Shown here: positions 54,327 to 62,995 of the stretch, piece by piece | How positions within the stretch are numbered: position 1 is the first letter of the stretch | How the letters are laid out: each line of letters opens with the position of its first letter | Assembly: GCA_036525185.1 (NCBI GenBank) | Contig: DATDAW010000006.1 | Location: 31,790 to 95,789 of the forward strand | Source: DATDAW01 sp036525185 | GTDB taxonomy: Bacteria; Verrucomicrobiota; Verrucomicrobiia; Chthoniobacterales; DASVRZ01 | Reading direction: 5' to 3' | Length of the DNA: 64,000 bases | Notes under the pieces: generated by a model | What the model saw: the letters and a program-made list of their open reading frames with translations, nothing else | Database searches by the model: none | Told to the model about the DNA's origin: nothing | Program-made: the position numbers and the translations under genes

Positions 54327-55226
54327 TCAACGTTCCCTCGGACGCCTGGCGGTTTGAGTTAGCAATTCGATCATGGCCTTGAGCACTGCTGGAGGGCGTC
54401 CGCGCTGCCAGAGAAGGAGCAGATCCCATGTGGCGGCATCGTCGATCAACGGGACGAGCTTGACCCCAGGAGGTGGGGTTTGTGCAAAGTAATCGGGCAA
54501 CAGAGTCACCGCGCCTTCGCTGGCGATCAGGGAGAAGCCCTCGCTAATGCTTGAGGCATCGGCGACAAATTTGGGCCTGAAACCGGCCTTGCGACATAGG
54601 CGGGCGATCCATTGGTTGCGGCCAGGCACTTCGCTGTCGGGGGCTCCAATGAAAACTTCGTGCTTTAAATCGGCAGGCCGGAGTTCGCGGCGCGGAGCCA
54701 GGGGGTGATCCGAAGGCAGCACCACGCAGACGCCAAGAGTAGCGAGTTTGCGCGTGTAGAAATCGCGCGACAGAGATGCGCCTTCCTGACCGATGAGAGC
54801 GAGATCGATCTCGCCTTTCTTCAAGGCGGCGATTTGTTCACCAGGCGTGAGATCGAGCAGTTTCACCTTCGCTTCGGGATACTCGTGGCGCAGCCCAGTG
54901 AGCGCCGGGTTCAGATATGCGTGGGCAGCAGAACCAATGTAGCCGATACGCAGCTCGGCACGTTGCCCGCGCGCCCGACGACGCAGATCCGCGCAAGCGG
55001 CGTCGTATTGCTCCAGGAAGGGCCGCATGAGGGAGAGCGTCGCCTGGCCCAGGGCGGTTGGTTGGACGCCGCTGGGCTGGCGTTCCAGCAAAGGACCGCC
55101 GAGTTCGCTCTCCAGCGATTGCATCTGCCGTGTCAGCGAGGGCTGGGTGATGTGCAAACGGGTGGCGGCGCGGTTTAGACTGCCTTCCTCCAGGACAATG
55201 AAGAATGAGCGGAGCAATTCGATCAT
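54327..55226 (-). CDS. LysR-family transcriptional regulator (2)
   Basis: 299 aa. HTH MIELLRSFFIVLEEGSLNRA through AATRLHITQPSLTRQMQSLE, then the effector domain (AELRIGYIGSAAHAYLNPAL; PADLKHEVFIGAPDSEVPG). Convergent with the first LysR gene and divergent from the DoxX gene. A perfect inverted repeat at 55237-55253 lies just upstream of its start and is a likely binding site. Confidence 0.93.
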   Translation of the reverse strand: MIELLRSFFIVLEEGSLNRAATRLHITQPSLTRQMQSLESELGGPLLERQPSGVQPTALGQATLSLMRPFLEQYDAACADLRRRARGQRAELRIGYIGSAAHAYLNPALTGLRHEYPEAKVKLLDLTPGEQIAALKKGEIDLALIGQEGASLSRDFYTRKLATLGVCVVLPSDHPLAPRRELRPADLKHEVFIGAPDSEVPGRNQWIARLCRKAGFRPKFVADASSISEGFSLIASEGAVTLLPDYFAQTPPPGVKLVPLIDDAATWDLLLLWQRGRPPAVLKAMIELLTQTARRPRER

Positions 55227-55236
55227 AGCCGCAGGG

Positions 55237-55253
55237 TATGCGCTTTACGCATA
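55237..55253. promoter_or_regulatory. Inverted repeat, LysR-type operator candidate
   Basis: TATGCG-CTTTA-CGCATA: perfect 6-nt arms, 5-nt spacer, 17 bp in all, fitting the T-N11-A LysR-box form (inner T and A). It sits 10 bp upstream of the LysR (2) start in the region shared with DoxX. Confidence 0.5.
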
Positions 55254-55359
55254 ATAGCAATACGTGTCCGGCATTATCGGCAAACCGGCGTTCGAGGCAT
55301 GATCCAGACGTGAGCAGGAGGTTATCCTGCCAAAACTTCAAATCCAAAAAACTACGACA

Positions 55360-55872
55360 ATGAATACAACTTCCACATTTCACACCTCCGCTTCCTCGGA
55401 GAAATCCACGAGCCATTCCAGCCCGACGCTGGTTTCAGTATTGACTCGGACCGACAGCTCCATCGCGCCAGTGCTGGTGCGCCTCGCACTCGCTGCGGTA
55501 ATCTTCCCGCACGGCGCGCAGAAGCTGCTCGGCTGGTTTGGCGGTTATGGGTTCACGGGAACAATGGGCTTTTTCACGGGTACCATGGGTATTCCCTGGC
55601 TGCTGGCCTTCGGTGTTATCCTCATCGAATTTTTCGCTCCGCTAATGCTCCTGATCGGCGCCGGCACCCGGCTTGCCGCGTTCGGGATTGGAACCGTGCT
55701 AACAACGGCCATGTTCCTGGTGCACGTGCAAAACGGCTTCTTCATGAACTGGTTCGGTAAACAGCAAGGCGAAGGTATCGAATACTTCCTGCTGATCATC
55801 GGCCTGGCTCTGGCTCTGGTCGTCTCCGGTAGTGGACGCTGGTCCGTGGATCGTGCAATCACCAAGGCCTAA
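55360..55872 (+). CDS. DoxX family membrane protein
   Basis: 170 aa with a hydrophilic N-terminus of about 35 residues and four transmembrane helices: LALAAVIFPHGAQKLLGWFG, WLLAFGVILIEFFAPLMLLI, FGIGTVLTTAMFLVHVQNGF and the C-terminal YFLLIIGLALALVVSGS. FPHGAQKLLGWFGG is the DoxX signature. Members affect redox or quinone-linked stress responses, but this one's substrate is unknown. Likely controlled by the divergent LysR gene. Confidence 0.9.
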   Translation: MNTTSTFHTSASSEKSTSHSSPTLVSVLTRTDSSIAPVLVRLALAAVIFPHGAQKLLGWFGGYGFTGTMGFFTGTMGIPWLLAFGVILIEFFAPLMLLIGAGTRLAAFGIGTVLTTAMFLVHVQNGFFMNWFGKQQGEGIEYFLLIIGLALALVVSGSGRWSVDRAITKA

Positions 55873-55884
55873 TCTGAACTTAGT

Positions 55885-55920
55885 GAGATAGGGGAAGCGG
55901 CGATCCCGCTTTCCCTATCT
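55885..55920 (+). terminator. Hairpin after doxX, putative terminator
   Basis: AGATAGGGGAAGCGG and CCGCTTTCCCTATCT form a stem of about 15 bp with one mismatch and a short CGATC loop, 12 nt after the DoxX stop. Only a short weak T-tract follows. Confidence 0.55.
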
Positions 55921-55933
55921 TCAATACCTTGCC

Positions 55934-56731
55934 ATGACTTCGAGCACTTCGTCATTCCATCCGGTAATCCGCCGCGTGGCGTTGCGCACGGCGAATGCGG
56001 CACGTCTCGCGGAATTCTATCATCAGTTGCTCGGGTTGATGCCGCGGGAAGAATCGGCGAATCGGCAGAACATTACGCTTTATCATCCCGTGACATGGGA
56101 AATCCTGCTCACTTTGATCGAAGAGAAAAACGCGCGCCCGGCCCCGCCAGACGCGCCCGGCCTTTTTCATATCGCTTTCTTGTTTACCCATCTCAGTGAC
56201 TGGCGCACGGTGGTACGGCGGGCGATTCCTCTGGCGGGGGATTTGCATGGCGCCTCCGATCACGGCGTGAGCTGGGCTGTATACCTCGAAGATATCGATG
56301 GCAACGGCCTGGAGCTGGCCTGGGACAAACCTTCCCATGAATGGCCCTGGCGCGGCGATCAAATCCAGATGGTCAGCCGCTCACTGCCGCTGCGCTGCAT
56401 TCTTCTACAAGAGGACCATCAACGGGAAAGTGTTGGCACGTTCAGCATCGGGCATTTGCATTTGCAAGTTGCCAGTTTGAAAGAGGCTGAAGCTTACCAA
56501 ACACACCTCGGCCTCAGGGTCACGCAGCAAAACTATCCCGGGGCGCTTTTTTTGGCCCGCGACCGCTACCATCACGATCTCGCCATCAACACCTGGCATA
56601 CGAACCCAAGCGCATCCCGCCCGGAACACGCCATAGGCCTTGTCGGTTGGGGCATGACCGTGGACGCTGCTTCCACGGCTTCCTTCTGGAGTGATCCTTC
56701 CGGCTCGCTGGTCACACTGCTACCCGCTTGA
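55934..56731 (+). CDS. Two-domain VOC protein, catechol-2,3-dioxygenase-like (CatE-type)
   Basis: 265 aa with two VOC modules. Module 1: VALRTANAARLAEFYHQLLG, LFHIAFLF, YLEDIDGNGLELAWD. Module 2: GHLHLQVASLKEAEAYQTHL, LARDRYHHDLAINTW, FWSDPSGSLVTLL. The spacing resembles CatE/extradiol-type ring-cleaving members. Likely metal ligands are His in HIAFLF or GHLHLQV and Glu in LELAWD, not proven. Substrate unknown. Its tail runs into a palindromic repeat pair. Confidence 0.85.
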   Translation: MTSSTSSFHPVIRRVALRTANAARLAEFYHQLLGLMPREESANRQNITLYHPVTWEILLTLIEEKNARPAPPDAPGLFHIAFLFTHLSDWRTVVRRAIPLAGDLHGASDHGVSWAVYLEDIDGNGLELAWDKPSHEWPWRGDQIQMVSRSLPLRCILLQEDHQRESVGTFSIGHLHLQVASLKEAEAYQTHLGLRVTQQNYPGALFLARDRYHHDLAINTWHTNPSASRPEHAIGLVGWGMTVDAASTASFWSDPSGSLVTLLPA

Positions 56732-56758
56732 GCAAACGCTGATTTTGTTGGATTACAT

Positions 56759-56824
56759 GGTAGCGGGGTTTGTAACCGTCGGTCCCTGCCGGAGCAAACG
56801 GCGGTCACAGACCGCCGCCACAAC
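56759..56824. repeat. Inverted pair of GGCGGTC/GACCGCC palindromes
   Basis: GTAGCGGGGTTTGTAACC at 56759 on the plus strand is a diverged unit. On the minus strand, 56824 back to about 56797 reads TTGTGGCGGCGGTCTGTGAC, then CGCCG. Both resemble the unit at 11886-11910. Two such units tail to tail, between the VOC and glycohydrolase genes, look like a BIME-type extragenic repeat. Confidence 0.55.
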
Positions 56825-56832
56825 TTACCCTT

Positions 56833-57918
56833 ATGTCCGCTTCCGCTCCTATTTTTCAAAGCCGCGCCGCCGGCGCCCTGATGGGGGCCTTTGTTGGCGA
56901 TGCTCTTGGCCTTGGCCCGCATTGGTATTATGAACTCGAGGAGCTGCGCGCCAATTACGGCTCATGGATCAGCGACTACACCGATCCCAAGCCAGGGCGT
57001 TACCATGCCGGTCTGAAAGCAGGCCAGCTTTCCCAGGCCGGCATTATCCTCGAGATGATTGTGCGTTCCCTCGTCGAACGCGGCGGCTACGATGAGGCGG
57101 ATTTCTGCCGGCGCATGGACGCAGAGCTTTTCCCGAAACTCGACGGCAGCCCGATGTCAGGCCCTGGCGGCTATACGAGCCAGTCCATTCGCGAAGCCTG
57201 GCGGCGGCGTGTTCAGCAAAAGCTTCCATGGGGACAAACTGCTGGACATGCGGACACCACCGAAGCGATCGAGCGCACACTGGCCATCGCGGTTCGCTAC
57301 GCGAAAAGCCCCCGTCAGCTTGCCGACAACATCTCCCGCAACACCGCGTTGACACAGGCCGACGACACCGTGCAATCGATGACAGTGGCGTTTGGGGCCG
57401 TGCTTGGCCTGCTCGTGCAGGGGCACCGGCTTGACGCCAATATCTCGGACAAGCTCATGCGCCTCGTCAAAAAAGGCGAGCTACCCTTCCACGCGGTCAC
57501 GGAGGGCAAACTTCAGCCGCCCTTTCCGGGCGATCCCGATCCACCGCGGGCGGGTCGTTTTGCATCCCCGGATGCGCTGCTCACGCCATCTTACATGGCT
57601 GAAGCCGCCAACGACCCCGGGATCCGAATTGAGCCGGCGTGGAAGGTTTCCATCGTCTATGGCATGCCGTGCGCGATCTATCATCAGCTTCCCGCCGCCT
57701 ACTACCTCGCTGCGCGTTTTCACGACGACTTCGAATCCGCCGTGCTTCATGCGATCAATGGTGGCGGCCAAAACCAGGCTCGCGCCATCCTCACCGGAGC
57801 CCTCGTCGGCGCGCAGGTCGGCGTCGACCGCATTCCCGAGCGTTTCCTTACAGGCTTGGAGATGGGCGCGGACCTCATCAAACTTGCCAAAAGTCTGGCC
57901 GCCCAGGCTAACGAATGA
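56833..57918 (+). CDS. ADP-ribosylglycohydrolase-family protein (DraG/ARH-like)
   Basis: 361 aa. The family N-terminus GALMGAFVGDALGLGPHWYY and C-terminal GALVGAQVGVDRIPERF are clear. Places where relatives carry Mg-ligand acids differ: the early segment reads KAGQLSQAGIILEMIV, where I would expect AGD, and the C-terminal motif reads NGGGQNQARAILTG, where I would expect GGD. An ADDTVQSM motif near residue 180 may be the remaining acidic site. The fold is well supported but hydrolase activity is uncertain. A palindromic repeat lies just upstream. Confidence 0.82.
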   Translation: MSASAPIFQSRAAGALMGAFVGDALGLGPHWYYELEELRANYGSWISDYTDPKPGRYHAGLKAGQLSQAGIILEMIVRSLVERGGYDEADFCRRMDAELFPKLDGSPMSGPGGYTSQSIREAWRRRVQQKLPWGQTAGHADTTEAIERTLAIAVRYAKSPRQLADNISRNTALTQADDTVQSMTVAFGAVLGLLVQGHRLDANISDKLMRLVKKGELPFHAVTEGKLQPPFPGDPDPPRAGRFASPDALLTPSYMAEAANDPGIRIEPAWKVSIVYGMPCAIYHQLPAAYYLAARFHDDFESAVLHAINGGGQNQARAILTGALVGAQVGVDRIPERFLTGLEMGADLIKLAKSLAAQANE

Positions 57919-58007
57919 AGCTCCTGCAGCCGCGATGAGTTCGTTCAGCGTCGCGGGCTTGCAGTCTCTCAGGCTCCAGCGACCTTACGAAGATTGAAAA
58001 GCTTGAG

Positions 58008-58922
58008 ATGAGGGCGTCTGCATCCATTCCGATCTACCGCGAGATCAACGAGTGCCATGAGGCGACGGGGTTTCCGATCCGCAGTGATCTACCGGATTTT
58101 CACATTTTCACGTTGGAGGAAACGTATCCTTGCCCGCGCCAGGCCATGCCTCCGTTTAGACGAGGCTTTTATCAGATCGCCTATCTCGAGGCCATGGGCG
58201 GAGCGACGATGAATTTCGAGAACGAACCGCTCACCAGCACCGAAAATGTGCTCATTTTTTCGCCGCCTGAGCAGGTGCTCTCGTGGGTATGCGGCGGAAC
58301 TGAGCAAGGTTTCATGCTCTATTTCAAACCGGAATTGTTCGCCGGACCTGAGCAGGCAATCGAGCAGGCCTTTCCATTTTTCGATCTGTTCGCAGTGAAT
58401 GTGCTGCCGCTCACGAGGGAGGATCGATCGGTCTTCGAGCCGCAGTTGGAACACCTGCGCGCGGTTTTTCGCTCCTCGCATCCGTATCGCCGCCCGCAGC
58501 TTGCCGCACTCACGACCGCTCTGCTCTACGACTGCCTCGCTCTTCACGATCGGACGACCGCAGGCAGCGGTGCACAAATGGAGCCCTCGCGCTTGGTGAT
58601 TCGGTTCCGACAGCTCGTTGCCCGCTGCTTCCAACAGCATTGCTCCGTCGGCAACTACGCGCGGTGTTTGCACGTATCGCCGGATCATCTGGGCGCCATG
58701 GTAAAAAAATTCACCGGACGGACACCGCGCGAGATCATTGACGAACGGGTATTGCTCGAGGCCAAGCGTCTGCTGACCCATACCGATCTCAACGTAAGCG
58801 AAATCGCCTGGCACCTTCAGTTTTCGGAGCCAACGCATTTTGCCCGCTTTTTCAAACGCAACACGCAACTCACTCCGCTGGAGTTCCGATGCGTAATGGG
58901 GCGCGTTGCCGTCGTCGCCTGA
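58008..58922 (+). CDS. AraC-family transcriptional regulator (1)
   Basis: 304 aa. N-terminal cupin-like ligand domain (GFYQIAYLEAMGGATMNFEN; VCGGTEQGFMLYFKPELF) and a C-terminal double HTH (ARCLHVSPDHLGAMVKKFTG, NVSEIAWHLQFSEPTHFARF). The next AraC gene begins 5 nt after its stop, so the two are co-transcribed. Confidence 0.92.
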   Translation: MRASASIPIYREINECHEATGFPIRSDLPDFHIFTLEETYPCPRQAMPPFRRGFYQIAYLEAMGGATMNFENEPLTSTENVLIFSPPEQVLSWVCGGTEQGFMLYFKPELFAGPEQAIEQAFPFFDLFAVNVLPLTREDRSVFEPQLEHLRAVFRSSHPYRRPQLAALTTALLYDCLALHDRTTAGSGAQMEPSRLVIRFRQLVARCFQQHCSVGNYARCLHVSPDHLGAMVKKFTGRTPREIIDERVLLEAKRLLTHTDLNVSEIAWHLQFSEPTHFARFFKRNTQLTPLEFRCVMGRVAVVA

Positions 58923-58927
58923 GTGAA

Positions 58928-59854
58928 ATGACGGCGACAAGAACAGCGGCGCGGAAAGCCAGTGACATCCAGTTGGTGAACGCCACGACCGGGAAACTGT
59001 TCCCGTCTGCGCCTGCCGGTTCGGTCTTGTTAAGCAGTGTGCAATGGGGTTGGCGCGGCATCATCGTCGAGTGGCATCGGATGCAGCCACAGGAAATGCC
59101 GGAGCACTACCTCGTCGGACACCGGCTGATCGTTGGCACGAACAAACAGCCGCTACCGTTTGGATGGAAGGATGATGACAGGCGGCGTGACGGGATTCTC
59201 AAACCTGGTGGCTTCAATTTTCAGACAGACGGCGATGTGAACGCTCCGCGTTGGCCCCAAATGTTCGAGTTCATGGCCTTCGCTCTCGACCCCCATTTCG
59301 TGAGGGATATTGTCGGTGACCATTTGCCCGCCAATCGCATTGAATTCGCCGCGCAACGCTGTGCATCCGACCCGGTTATCACTCGATACGCCGACGCGTT
59401 TCGTTCCGAACTCGCCGCCGATGCGCCAAACGGAGCTCTTTATGCCGACACGTTGATCATCGGCTTCGCTTTGCATTTGCTTTCTTCCTATGCGGTCGCG
59501 CATCCCGGGATTCCCGTCCCGCGCGGCAAATTGAATTCGTTTCAGCTTCGCGCCGTAGTGGATTTCATCCTTTCAGATCTGAACGAGGATGTTTCGCTGT
59601 CTGCCCTGGCGGAACGGGCGAATGTCAGTCCGTTTCACTTTGCCCGGCAGTTTCGCGCTACGATTGGTTTGTCGCCGCACCAATTCGTCCTGCGCCAACG
59701 CGTCCAAAAATCGCTGAATCTCATCAAGACGGGAAAACTGTCGCTTGCGCAAATCGCGGTCGAATCAGGCTTTCACGACCAGGCGCATTTTATCCACGTT
59801 TTCCGCAAAGTGTTGGGCACGACTCCCGGCGAATTGAGCAAGTTTTTACAATAG
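58928..59854 (+). CDS. AraC-family transcriptional regulator (2)
   Basis: 308 aa. N-terminal region of about 195 residues with no recognised fold (WGWRGIIVEWHRMQPQEMPE), C-terminal HTH pair (SLSALAERANVSPFHFARQF, SLAQIAVESGFHDQAHFIHV). The ATG at 58928 is 5 nt after the first AraC stop; an earlier in-frame start (58889) overlaps that gene. Tandem AraC genes are unusual and suggest hetero-regulation or a duplication followed by N-terminal divergence. The downstream SDR is a likely target. Confidence 0.9.
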   Translation: MTATRTAARKASDIQLVNATTGKLFPSAPAGSVLLSSVQWGWRGIIVEWHRMQPQEMPEHYLVGHRLIVGTNKQPLPFGWKDDDRRRDGILKPGGFNFQTDGDVNAPRWPQMFEFMAFALDPHFVRDIVGDHLPANRIEFAAQRCASDPVITRYADAFRSELAADAPNGALYADTLIIGFALHLLSSYAVAHPGIPVPRGKLNSFQLRAVVDFILSDLNEDVSLSALAERANVSPFHFARQFRATIGLSPHQFVLRQRVQKSLNLIKTGKLSLAQIAVESGFHDQAHFIHVFRKVLGTTPGELSKFLQ

Positions 59855-59882
59855 CCCGACGGCGGGCTGAGTCATGGTGGCG

Positions 59883-60009
59883 ATGGATAAACGACGATGA
59901 TGACATTTCGAATAGCCGCCGGGAATTTCTGAAAGCAGGTTTATCCTGCGCTGCGGCTGTAGCGGCGCTCGGTCTTGCCCCGGAAGCACTCGCAAATACG
60001 CGGAAACCG
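59883..60009 (+). other. Tat-signal-encoding segment in front of the SDR gene
   Basis: In the SDR reading frame the bases before the GTG at 60010 encode DDDISNSRREFLKAG, then LSCAAAVAALGLAPEALA: a twin-arginine motif (SRREFLK), hydrophobic h-region and an ALA-type cleavage site. No ATG, GTG or TTG lies upstream in that frame. The only plausible start, ATGGATAAACGACGA at 59883, is one base out of frame and reaches TGA at the sixth codon. A single-base shift near 59898 would restore one gene. Confidence 0.6.
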
Positions 60010-60795
60010 GTGGAACCCGCCGGCAAAGCCAGACAAGACTGGCGGCTTGCCGGGAAAGTCGTGCTGATTACCGGCGCGACTTCCGGCATTGGCGAGGCAA
60101 CGGCCAAGGCTTTCGCGTTGGAAGGAGCCAGGGTCTTCTTTTGTGGGCGCCGTGAAAACCTGGGAGCACAAGTGCAGAAAGACATCCGGGCGTTTGACGG
60201 CGAAGCCACCTATATGCGTGGGGATATTCGCGACCCGCAACAGGTGGAGACTTTTGTAGCTGGATGCGTAGAAAAGTATGGCCGCATCGACATCGCTTTC
60301 AACAATGCCGGCACGATTGCTCCACCGAAACCCATCGCCGAATATTCGCTGGACGATTGGAACAATGTGATGACGACGAACGCGACGGGCGTGTTCCTCT
60401 CCATGCGACATGAGATCCCGCAAATGCTGAAACAGGGCGGGGGAGTTATCGTTAATACAGCCTCGGTTTCTGCGCACATTGGATTTGCCACCATCGCCGC
60501 CTACAACGCCAGCAAGCACGCGGTTTTTTCGCTCACCAAAGTGGCCGCCCTCGAAAACGCCGCTAGGAATATCCGCGTCAATTGTCTTTCACCAGGTGCG
60601 GTGGATACCCCGATGCTGCGAAGCGCACTGGCTGCCTGGCATACCGACTTTTCTACCGTAGCCAAAGACTACCCAATAAACCGAATCGTTCAGCCGGAAG
60701 AAATTGCCCGCGCAGTGATGTTCCTGTCATCGGACGAGGCTTCCTGCATCACAGGGATGGATATGGATGTTACGGGCGGATACCTGACGAAGTAG
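60010..60795 (+). CDS. Short-chain dehydrogenase/reductase (probably Tat-exported)
   Basis: 261 aa from the GTG at 60010. Classical SDR: cofactor motif LITGATSGIGEATAKAF, NNAG (FNNAGTIAPPKP), catalytic Ser in VNTASVSAHIG and YNASKHA (Tyr, Lys), then NCLSPGAVDTPML and a GMDMDVTGGYLT C-terminus. The true start is probably further up, since the preceding 100 bases encode a Tat signal in the same frame; a frameshift may separate it from its ATG. Substrate unknown. Directly downstream of the two AraC genes. Confidence 0.9.
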   Translation: MEPAGKARQDWRLAGKVVLITGATSGIGEATAKAFALEGARVFFCGRRENLGAQVQKDIRAFDGEATYMRGDIRDPQQVETFVAGCVEKYGRIDIAFNNAGTIAPPKPIAEYSLDDWNNVMTTNATGVFLSMRHEIPQMLKQGGGVIVNTASVSAHIGFATIAAYNASKHAVFSLTKVAALENAARNIRVNCLSPGAVDTPMLRSALAAWHTDFSTVAKDYPINRIVQPEEIARAVMFLSSDEASCITGMDMDVTGGYLTK

Positions 60796-60885
60796 TCGAT
60801 GCCCAACCCAACTTTCCCGGAAAGTGGTCCGTTTTTCCCGGAACTGGGTTAACGGTCGGGCAATCCGCGGTGGCAGGTTTGGAGC

Positions 60886-61785
60886 ATGCAATACTCCACA
60901 TTTCAAGAACCTTCACCGCGCCACGTCTCCGTGATTGGGCTCGGTGCAATGGGATCGACCCTTGCACGTCTGCTTCTGCGCCAGGGCTATGCTGTTACCA
61001 TCTGGAACCGTACGGGCGCCAGGGCTGAACCCCTTGTGCGCGAAGGAGCGAACCTGGCTTCGGACGCCGCGACCGCCGTGGCTTCGAGTCCCACGATCAT
61101 CGTCTGCGTGCATGACTACGCGACGAGCCGGGCCATTCTAGGAGGGCCCGATGTTTCCACGGAGTTGGCTGGGCGACTCGTGATTCAACTCAGCACCGGC
61201 AGTCCGCAGGACGCGCGCGACAGCGAATCTTGGGCACATGAGCATGGTGCCGACTTTGTCCCGGGCGCGATTCAAGCGGCACCCGCACAAATGGGTCGTC
61301 CCGACACGACATTGCTGGTCTCGGGCACCAGACGCGCCTTCGAACGCGGCGAGTCGGTGTTACGCGTGTTTGGCGGCAACATCACGTACCTCGGCGAGGA
61401 AGCTGGCGCTGCGTCCACCATGGATCTAGCGACGCTCTCGTATGTTTACGGCGCGATCTTGGGCTTCTTCCAGGGCGCCCGTGTCTGCGAAGCGGAGGGG
61501 ATTCGCGTCGATACTTACGGATCGATTGTGGCCGCGATCGCGCCCGGCTTTGGAGAATTTCTGCGCCACGAGGGCAATGTCGTCCAAACGGGCAACTTTG
61601 AAGTTTCCGAGAGCCCGCTCAGCATCTCGGTGGAAGCCACAGAGCGGCTCGCACAGTCCGCGCGGGCGGCAGGCATTAACGTTGAATTCCCCGCATTGGT
61701 GGCCAGTCTGTTCCGGCGCGCCGCAGCGGCTGGCTACGGACGCGAAGAAGCAGCCGCATTAATCAAAGTATTGCGTGAACCGTGA
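60886..61785 (+). CDS. NAD(P)-binding beta-hydroxyacid dehydrogenase / imine reductase-like
   Basis: 299 aa. N-terminal Rossmann motif SVIGLGAMGSTLARLLL, a second conserved segment VIQLSTGSPQDARDSESWA, then an all-helical C-terminal domain (STMDLATLSYVYGAILGFFQ; SISVEATERLAQSARAAGIN). The STGSP segment and PGAIQAAPAQMGRPDTTLL favour imine-reductase-like enzymes over 3-hydroxyisobutyrate dehydrogenase. The conserved catalytic Lys of the hydroxyacid branch is not evident. Expressed alone. Confidence 0.85.
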   Translation: MQYSTFQEPSPRHVSVIGLGAMGSTLARLLLRQGYAVTIWNRTGARAEPLVREGANLASDAATAVASSPTIIVCVHDYATSRAILGGPDVSTELAGRLVIQLSTGSPQDARDSESWAHEHGADFVPGAIQAAPAQMGRPDTTLLVSGTRRAFERGESVLRVFGGNITYLGEEAGAASTMDLATLSYVYGAILGFFQGARVCEAEGIRVDTYGSIVAAIAPGFGEFLRHEGNVVQTGNFEVSESPLSISVEATERLAQSARAAGINVEFPALVASLFRRAAAAGYGREEAAALIKVLREP

Positions 61786-61903
61786 AAACCCAGGCGCACC
61801 CATCAAACGGCTTTCCCCGTCCGGTAAAGGCACTGAGCTGAGATCGTTTCCCTCATGTCGTTTATGGAATTCCTGAAAGGGTTCTCGCTTTAAAATTTTC
61901 TAC

Positions 61904-62953
61904 CTACACAACGGGAACGGCCGGATAGTCGATCCGGTCCGCCTGCCCGCCGGCTACCATTTGAACCATGTCCGGGTCGGCCATCAATTCATGGGGAAAG
62001 CCCAGGCTGACTGCGCTCACGGCATTGAGTCTGTTCAGATGTTCGGGGGAAAGTTCGACACTCAGGGCCCCCAGGTTATCCTCGATTTGTGCGAGCGTGC
62101 GCGGCCCGAGAATGGTGATGTGGTTTTTTGACCTCACCCACGCGATGGCGACATGGCTCGGCGGGCATCCGAGCTCTTTCGCGATTTCCAAAACCGCATC
62201 GAGCACTGCCGTTTTCTGGGCCGAGTCCTCCCCATGAACTACCTTTTTAAGATCCGTCGCCCGCCCGGTCGCTCCCTGGCGATACTTTCCGGTTAGCAGT
62301 CCGCCCCCAAGTGGGGACCAGGTCACGATTCCCAGGCCCAAAGCCGTCGCCATCGGCAAAAGCTCCCGCTCCGGCGTCCGTTCCACCAGACTGTATTCAA
62401 GCTGGACGGCCGCGACCGGCGCCCAGCCGCGGAGTTCCGCCAACGTGGCCGCGCGAGAGACACGCCAGGCCGGAAAGTCCGAGAATCCCGTGTAAAGAAT
62501 TTTCCCAGCTGTTACCAGATCATCCAACCCGCGGACGATTTCATCGACGGGCGTCACAAAATCCGGGAAATGGACCCAATACAGATCAATGCGGTCTGTG
62601 CCCAAACGTTTGAGGCTGGCTTCGACGGATCGAGTCATGTTCTTCCGGCTGTTGCCCGTGAATGAAACTCCCGCATTGGGCGCGTCTCCCCCGGTGAATT
62701 TTGTGGCGATCACAAAATGGTCGCGTTCCTTGCTGACGAACTCCCCAATGATTTCCTCGGACTGGCCAAATTGATATTGGTCCGAGGTATCGATGAAATT
62801 TCCTCCTGCTGCGACATATGCATCGAAAATAGGGCGGGCATCCTTTGCTTCCGTTCCATAGCCCCAGCGAGTTCCGAAATTTGCGGCTCCGAGTGAAAAT
62901 TCGGAAACCCTCAAACCGGTATGACGTCCAAATATTTTATAGCGCATTTTCAT
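61904..62953 (-). CDS. Aldo/keto reductase
   Basis: 349 aa (beta/alpha)8-barrel NADPH oxidoreductase. Starts KIFGRHTGLRVSEFSLGAAN. The tetrad is seen in GNFIDTSDQYQFGQSEEIIG (Asp, Tyr), VIATKF (Lys) and DLYWVHFPDF (His). The C-terminal cofactor segment is AWVRSKNHITILGPRTLAQI. The ATG at 62953 (or 62947) replaces a TTG at 62974. It is divergent from a TetR gene with a palindrome between them. Confidence 0.93.
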   Translation of the reverse strand: MKMRYKIFGRHTGLRVSEFSLGAANFGTRWGYGTEAKDARPIFDAYVAAGGNFIDTSDQYQFGQSEEIIGEFVSKERDHFVIATKFTGGDAPNAGVSFTGNSRKNMTRSVEASLKRLGTDRIDLYWVHFPDFVTPVDEIVRGLDDLVTAGKILYTGFSDFPAWRVSRAATLAELRGWAPVAAVQLEYSLVERTPERELLPMATALGLGIVTWSPLGGGLLTGKYRQGATGRATDLKKVVHGEDSAQKTAVLDAVLEIAKELGCPPSHVAIAWVRSKNHITILGPRTLAQIEDNLGALSVELSPEHLNRLNAVSAVSLGFPHELMADPDMVQMVAGGQADRIDYPAVPVV

Positions 62954-62995
62954 TGGGATAAAGACGTTGGCCAAAACCGTTTAGATTATTAGCAT

